A stretch of DNA of 9,582 bases. Source: Synechococcales cyanobacterium PMM_0002 (lineage in GTDB: Bacteria > Cyanobacteriota > Cyanobacteriia > Elainellales > Elainellaceae). The DNA is taken from contig CASBQX010000351.1 of NCBI GenBank assembly GCA_949127925.1, positions 1-9,582 on the forward strand, in the 5' to 3' direction. Positions within the stretch are counted from its first letter, which is position 1. The number at the start of each line of letters is the position of its first letter. Of the stretch, positions 6,609 to 9,582 are shown one piece after another. A model generated the notes under the pieces. That model saw only the letters and a list, made by a program, of their open reading frames with translations. It did not search any database and was not told where the DNA came from. The position numbers and the translations under genes were made by a program.

Positions 6609-6655
6609 AAGACTTCCTTCTCTCCAGTCTAACTGAACTTTTATTAGCGCTAGCT

Positions 6656-7060
6656 GTGAAAAAACGAGTCACCCTTACCTTCCCCAAGCGCTCCGTTCAC
6701 ATGCCCGTCACCTATCGATTGGCAAAAGACTTTAACGTGGCTGCTAATATCATTCGAGCACAGGTCGCTCCCAATCAGATTGGCACACTAGTAGTAGAAC
6801 TGTCGGGCGATATCGATCAACTCGATGCCGCGCTGGAATGGCTGCGATCGCAAGATATTGACATCTCTACTGCTAACCGAGAAATCCTAATCGATGAAGA
6901 CGTGTGTGTACACTGTGGACTCTGCACCGGAGTTTGCCCCACCGAAGCCCTAACGCTCGACCCACAAACCTTTCGGCTGCACTTTATGCGATCGCGCTGT
7001 GTGGTGTGTGAGCAGTGCATTCCCACCTGCCCCGTCCAGGCCATCTCACCCAATCTGTAA
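6656..7060 (+). CDS. NIL domain plus two-[4Fe-4S] ferredoxin protein
   Basis: Seen: 134 aa in two parts. Residues 3-75 form a NIL-type ligand-binding domain (beta-alpha-beta pattern, VTLTFP...NIIRAQVAPNQIGTLVVEL...ALEWLRSQDIDI), the fold also found at the C-terminus of the methionine importer ATPase MetN. Residues 79-134 form a bacterial-type ferredoxin with two complete motifs: Cys84, 87, 90, 94 and Cys115, 118, 121, 125, each CxxCxxCxxxCP. Known: NIL-ferredoxins occur in cyanobacteria and in anaerobic archaea; some archaeal ones act with a DUF39 protein in making homocysteine from aspartate semialdehyde and sulfide. Inference: electron transfer tied to sensing or handling of a sulfur amino acid, but no DUF39 gene is in view. 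Start: GTG 6656, supported by the domain beginning there; the ribosome binding site is weak. It is 44 bp upstream of the membrane protein gene and probably shares its transcript. Confidence 0.88.
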   Translation: MKKRVTLTFPKRSVHMPVTYRLAKDFNVAANIIRAQVAPNQIGTLVVELSGDIDQLDAALEWLRSQDIDISTANREILIDEDVCVHCGLCTGVCPTEALTLDPQTFRLHFMRSRCVVCEQCIPTCPVQAISPNL

Positions 7061-7104
7061 GACCAGTTCCAACTGCCTACGACCTCATTTCAACTGGCCA
7101 TCCT

Positions 7105-7551
7105 GTGAAGAAAATCCCTGTTGTCTCTCTACTATTGCTGCTGGGATCATACGGTACCTTTAGTTGGTTTTTATATCAGGCCACCGCTCCATGGATTGTG
7201 TTGTTGGTTGTAACCACCGTTGCGCTCACTGAAGCGCTGCTGTTGACGACCCTATCGCGGGGACTCCGAGCCGCAATTCGCGGCTGGCTAAAGTCAGATA
7301 TCGGTTACTTTTCTGTTGTATTAATTGGCGCGTTTTCGATCGCACTGGTATTGGTTTGGTTTCATGTTTTTGAATACATTTTCTTGGTCGTAGCGGCTGA
7401 AATTCTCGCCCGCTTAGATTTGCAAAGGGCAGGGCTAAACCGTTGGCAGTCTTTGGCGGTGTTAAGTATCGTCTCGCTATCAGGCTTAGCGATTGGATGG
7501 GTCGTAAATTGGTCAATTTTCCCGGCAATAGTTCTTCCTGCGTCACTCTAA
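7105..7551 (+). CDS. Polytopic membrane protein of unknown function
   Basis: Seen: 148 aa, very hydrophobic, with four or five spans at about residues 4-24, 29-50, 66-84, 85-102 and 116-134. A basic cytoplasmic-type loop (SRGLRAAIRGWLKSD) lies between spans two and three, and RLDLQRAGLNRW before the last. No motif recognised. Start: GTG 7105 gives MKKIPVVSLLLLLG, a natural membrane N-terminus. The open frame continues upstream to 7015, but those 30 residues overlap the ferredoxin gene and are not hydrophobic, so they were rejected. Neighbours: follows the NIL-ferredoxin gene by 44 bp on the same strand, and an intrinsic terminator lies 90 bp after its stop. The two genes therefore look like one transcript, which hints that the ferredoxin could work at the membrane. 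That link is inference only. Confidence 0.7.
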   Translation: MKKIPVVSLLLLLGSYGTFSWFLYQATAPWIVLLVVTTVALTEALLLTTLSRGLRAAIRGWLKSDIGYFSVVLIGAFSIALVLVWFHVFEYIFLVVAAEILARLDLQRAGLNRWQSLAVLSIVSLSGLAIGWVVNWSIFPAIVLPASL

Positions 7552-7640
7552 AGCCTTTATGGACAATAAAGAAATCGGCACAGGGGGAAAGACCCCTACC
7601 CCAGTTTTCGCACACACTATATGTAACGTTTAACTGTCTT

Positions 7641-7674
7641 GCCCTACTACCAGCTTGGTGTGGGGCATTTTTTT
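7641..7674 (+). terminator. Rho-independent terminator after the NIL-ferredoxin / membrane protein unit
   Basis: GCCCTACTACC (7641-7651) pairs with GGTGTGGGGC (7657-7666) over ten pairs, including one G-T, with a single bulged T and an AGCTT loop. Seven T's follow at 7668-7674, then GTTTTG. This is the clearest terminator in the window and also argues against any coding frame that crosses it. Confidence 0.85.
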
Positions 7675-7773
7675 GTTTTGCTGGCAAAAACGACTAAATT
7701 TCTGGTAGCCGAGCGAACGTCCTTAGCCCTACGAATTGAGATAGGCTCAGGACTAGATTCAGAGGAAACGAGC

Positions 7774-8094
7774 GTGAAAATTGTTTGGGAGCCAAGCGTT
7801 TACTTTGGCAGCGCGCCAGTTTTTTGTACGCTCTGTGGCCAAGAAGCACGACCCATCCGCAGCGGAGCCAACCAGCTATTGATTGGGGTCATTTATGATT
7901 GCCATGACGTTGTGTGGGGTGAAGCCTGTCACCATTGCATTGCCCTCGGTTCTGAAGGTATCAAGGCGCTGTTAGGCAGTCGGATTGAAACGTTGCGATC
8001 CAAACTTTCTGACTTAGAAGCCCTAGCCCAAAGTGAACTCCAGGTGCCTTCGATTGAGCAAGAGTTTCAGATGCATCGGCGTGACGGTAGCTGA
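7774..8094 (+). CDS. Small two-CxxC (zinc-ribbon-like) protein, unknown function
   Basis: Seen: 106 aa. Cys18-Thr-Leu-Cys21 and Cys52-His-His-Cys55 form two CxxC pairs about 30 residues apart, with an extra Cys43-His44 between them. This is the spacing of a treble-clef or zinc-ribbon metal site. The C-terminal part (about 60-90) is a charged helix, and the protein is soluble. No named family is recognised. Start: GTG 7774 is chosen because AGAGGAAA lies at 7761-7768, five bases before it, a near-ideal ribosome binding site. An ATG at 7639 in the same frame would add 45 residues, but its coding region would run straight through the terminator hairpin at 7641-7674. Neighbours: it stands alone behind that terminator and faces the DUF4388 gene tail to tail. 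Nucleic-acid or protein binding is a guess from the metal site. Confidence 0.7.
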   Translation: MKIVWEPSVYFGSAPVFCTLCGQEARPIRSGANQLLIGVIYDCHDVVWGEACHHCIALGSEGIKALLGSRIETLRSKLSDLEALAQSELQVPSIEQEFQMHRRDGS

Positions 8095-8110
8095 AACTAT
8101 AGCTACCTAT

Positions 8111-8254
8111 TCAACGATCGCGCGTTGTAAATGCGGCAGTAAACATCATCAAAAAGCCGCCAATCAGAATGGCGATCGCCAGCCCACCGACGATTAGATC
8201 TGGGCAAGGCTGAATGAGCGCGCCTCGTCTAAGTTTTGTTTTTGAGGAAACCAA
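8111..8254 (-). CDS. Possible single-span membrane microprotein without a canonical start
   Basis: Seen: on the minus strand an open frame ends at TGA (8113-8111) and encodes one clean membrane helix (PDLIVGGLAIAILIGGFLMM, then FTAAF) with a basic tail TTRDR. No ATG or GTG suits it. A TTG at 8254, overlapping the end of the DUF4388 gene by 26 bp, gives 47 aa with a Lys/Arg-rich start. An ATT at 8215, eight bases after GAGG, gives 34 aa. Codons and topology look protein-like, but the region also contains a CGCCA/TGGCG stem followed by GCTTTTT (8151-8174, minus strand), which could simply be a weak terminator of the DUF4388 gene. It matches none of the photosystem or cytochrome b6f small subunits I can recall. 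Start and reality are both uncertain. Confidence 0.3.
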   Translation of the reverse strand: MVSSKTKLRRGALIQPCPDLIVGGLAIAILIGGFLMMFTAAFTTRDR

Positions 8255-9074
8255 CTAGGTGATGCAAAAACGAATGGCTGACAGTCGTTGCTTCAGTTGC
8301 AGGTGTCTCAACTGGTAGCGGCTCTGATTTTAGGGCTGCTGGTGTCGCTACGACTAAGGGGACTTCTTCCACTAAGCCTGCCGTGACCAACCGAAAGGCG
8401 ACCTGCTGCACCTTTACCAATGGTAATTGCAACTGTTGGGCAATTGCTTGCAAAGCCAGGGTGCCATTAGCAAACTCCCAGAGGCACCACTCGGTTTGAT
8501 CCAGCTTCTGTTGAGGCTTGCCTGTGATGACGCTCATAATCGCCGATGACGGCTCTGGTAGCTTGCTGGTGAGGGCACTCCAATCCTTAAGCACTCGCAA
8601 AGCTGCCAGAGTGACTTCCGTAGCGGGCGCATTTAAGCCGGTCATTTCGGCAAAAGGCAACGGCGCTTTGCCGTCAAATTGAAACCAACTGTCCTTGAGC
8701 GCAAACAAGCTACACACCTGACGCATCACCTGGGTATAAAACAGCAGTTTCAGTTGCTCCACAGTCAATAGCCCTTGCGTCTTGAGGCTTAAACCGATGG
8801 GTATAGAGGCGGCACAGGTTTGAGCGACGCGCAAGGCGGTGTGTTCTCCCAGCCAGCCGCGTTGACCAATCATGTACGCTAAACCGTGCTGATCGAGCCG
8901 ATTGGCGGCGGCCACAATCCGTCCTTGGTTGAACCAGATGTAGTGGTTTTCGCGTTTCTCAGTCTGTGTATCTGCCAGGGTGCAGAGGGTGAGTAAGCCT
9001 GTTTTATTGCCCTGTTCTAAAAAATTGAAAATTTCTGCTAGGGAGAACTCTGATAAATAGCCTGTGACTGCCAT
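8229..9074 (-). CDS. DUF4388 (PatA N-terminal-type) signalling protein
   Basis: Seen: 281 aa. Residues 1-150 match the DUF4388/PATAN pattern: GYLSEFSLAEIFNFLEQGNKTGLLTL at the start (here broken after Asn18 for length), then HYIWFNQGRIVAAAN, then helices ending in WFQFDGKAPLP. A second helical, winged-helix-like unit lies at about 195-240 (FANGTLALQAIAQQLQLPLVK). A Pro/Thr-rich linker and a short amphipathic C-terminus (FLHHLVGFLKNK) follow. Known: DUF4388 is found at the N-terminus of PatA-type response regulators and in proteins paired with small GTPases in cyanobacteria and myxobacteria. No receiver domain is present here. Start: ATG 9074, with AAGGA eight bases upstream. A longer frame to 9287 exists but would overlap the GTPase gene. 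Neighbours: 62 bp downstream of the GTPase gene, same strand, so probably one transcript and a shared pathway. Confidence 0.85.
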   Translation of the reverse strand: MAVTGYLSEFSLAEIFNFLEQGNKTGLLTLCTLADTQTEKRENHYIWFNQGRIVAAANRLDQHGLAYMIGQRGWLGEHTALRVAQTCAASIPIGLSLKTQGLLTVEQLKLLFYTQVMRQVCSLFALKDSWFQFDGKAPLPFAEMTGLNAPATEVTLAALRVLKDWSALTSKLPEPSSAIMSVITGKPQQKLDQTEWCLWEFANGTLALQAIAQQLQLPLVKVQQVAFRLVTAGLVEEVPLVVATPAALKSEPLPVETPATEATTVSHSFLHHLVGFLKNKT

Positions 9075-9136
9075 ACCGTTTTTCCTTGTAGTCGTAAATG
9101 TTGCGTACTGGCAAGAAGTTGATAGCGAGTGATCCG

Positions 9137-9582
9137 CTAAACCAGGCAGTCTTGCATTGAATGTTGCACCAGAGCAATAACTGCTTGTGCTACGGAGGCT
9201 GTTTCGGTAGGATCGACCGTGATGATGGGGGGACGTCGGGTGGCACTGAGGTAACCCAGCGCGATCGCCGCATTTTCCAGATCCCACGCCTCTGGGCAGT
9301 CGGTATGGGTGAGACCAATAATCATCGGTACCGCCGATCGTTGGCGCATAAACGCACGGATCCGACGAGCATCAATAAATTCACTCGGTCGGTGCGCGGC
9401 GACTAAGAGAATGTAAGCATGAGCTTTTTGGATCAGAATATCCCACATGAAATCGAACCGCGATTGTCCGGGGGTGCCGTAGAGGTGAAGTGCCATTTCG
9501 GGTCCAAACGACAACCGCCCAAAGTCGAAGGCAACCGTTGTTTTTTGCTTCAGAAGGGCAGTCTCATCTGTCGCTCGACGGT
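9137..9582 (-). CDS. MglA/Arf-like small GTPase, C-terminal part (gene runs off the right edge)
   Basis: Seen: 148 codons from the right window edge to TAG at 9137. The visible part starts near switch I: ATDETALLKQKTTVAFDFGR, with the conserved switch-I Thr. LYGTPGQSRFDFMWDIL follows, the DxxGQ-type switch II (GTPGQ, about 9464-9478) in the form usual for these bacterial GTPases. The strand AYILLVAAHR is next. The G4 guanine-recognition element reads THTD (9299-9310) instead of NKxD. The P-loop lies beyond the window. Known: this family of bacterial small GTPases commonly sits with roadblock/LC7 and DUF4388 genes and acts in polarity, motility or signalling switches. Neighbours: directly upstream of the DUF4388 gene, 62 bp apart. 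The degenerate G4 suggests altered nucleotide specificity or affinity, which is an inference. Confidence 0.85.
   Translation of the reverse strand, partial: RRATDETALLKQKTTVAFDFGRLSFGPEMALHLYGTPGQSRFDFMWDILIQKAHAYILLVAAHRPSEFIDARRIRAFMRQRSAVPMIIGLTHTDCPEAWDLENAAIALGYLSATRRPPIITVDPTETASVAQAVIALVQHSMQDCLV

Noticed and set aside
7015..7104. N-terminal extension of the 148-aa membrane protein
   Set aside because: It overlaps the ferredoxin's last cysteine motif in another frame and is not hydrophobic; GTG 7105 gives a natural membrane start.
7582..7597. AGGGG/CCCCT hairpin as a terminator
   Set aside because: It has no T-run after it; the better structured terminator with T-run lies at 7641-7674.
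7226..7687. Minus-strand open frame of 153 codons
   Set aside because: It crosses the terminator, lies opposite the membrane protein gene, and has a composition unlike any protein family; an antisense shadow.
7639..7773. N-terminal extension of the two-CxxC protein from ATG 7639
   Set aside because: It would be encoded by the terminator hairpin and T-run; the GTG at 7774 has a strong AGAGGAAA ribosome binding site.
9075..9287. N-terminal extension of the DUF4388 protein
   Set aside because: It runs in another frame through the GTPase gene and has no family resemblance; ATG 9074 has AAGGA at correct spacing.

Overview
The window looks like cyanobacterial chromosome. The octamer GCGATCGC (HIP1, typical of many cyanobacterial genomes) occurs about 18 times across it, inside and between genes. 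Several genes have recognisable cyanobacterial or chloroplast counterparts: an MlaE/TGD1-type permease, a DUF3119 protein, a TxlA/HCF164-type thioredoxin, a NIL-ferredoxin and a DUF4388 (PatA N-terminal type) protein. Species cannot be fixed from the sequence; a filamentous Leptolyngbya-like lineage is only a guess. No mobile element, CRISPR array, rRNA or tRNA was seen.

Left part (1-1430). On the minus strand mlaE is followed by a DUF3119 gene that runs off the left edge; together they look like a lipid-transport unit. An array of about five 25-bp tandem repeats sits 12 bp before the mlaE start codon. The 366-bp gap 1094-1459 holds this array and two back-to-back promoter candidates.

Centre-left (1460-5875, plus strand). 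A 98-aa membrane protein is followed by two M16 zinc-peptidase subunits overlapping by 4 bp. The first keeps the HxxEH zinc site. The second has lost all zinc ligands but keeps the Arg/Tyr substrate motif, so the pair probably forms an obligate exported heterodimer. A secreted PPC-TPR protein follows, behind a structured leader with mutually exclusive hairpins and a terminator-like stem only 26 bp before its start.

Centre-right (5872-8094). A membrane-anchored thioredoxin (TxlA type, minus strand) overlaps the end of the PPC-TPR gene tail to tail by 4 bp. Divergent from it lies a two-gene unit, NIL/2x[4Fe-4S] ferredoxin then a polytopic membrane protein, closed by a good intrinsic terminator at 7641-7674. 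A small CxxC...CxxC protein with a strong ribosome binding site comes next.

Right part (8111-9582, minus strand). A partial MglA/Arf-like small GTPase enters from the right edge and is followed by a DUF4388 protein, a common cyanobacterial signalling pairing. A possible unannotated single-span membrane microprotein lies at the end of this unit.

Most of the window is ordinary cyanobacterial housekeeping and accessory content. The points most worth a second look are the repeat array before mlaE, the split-function M16 pair with its structured downstream leader, and the microprotein at 8111-8254.
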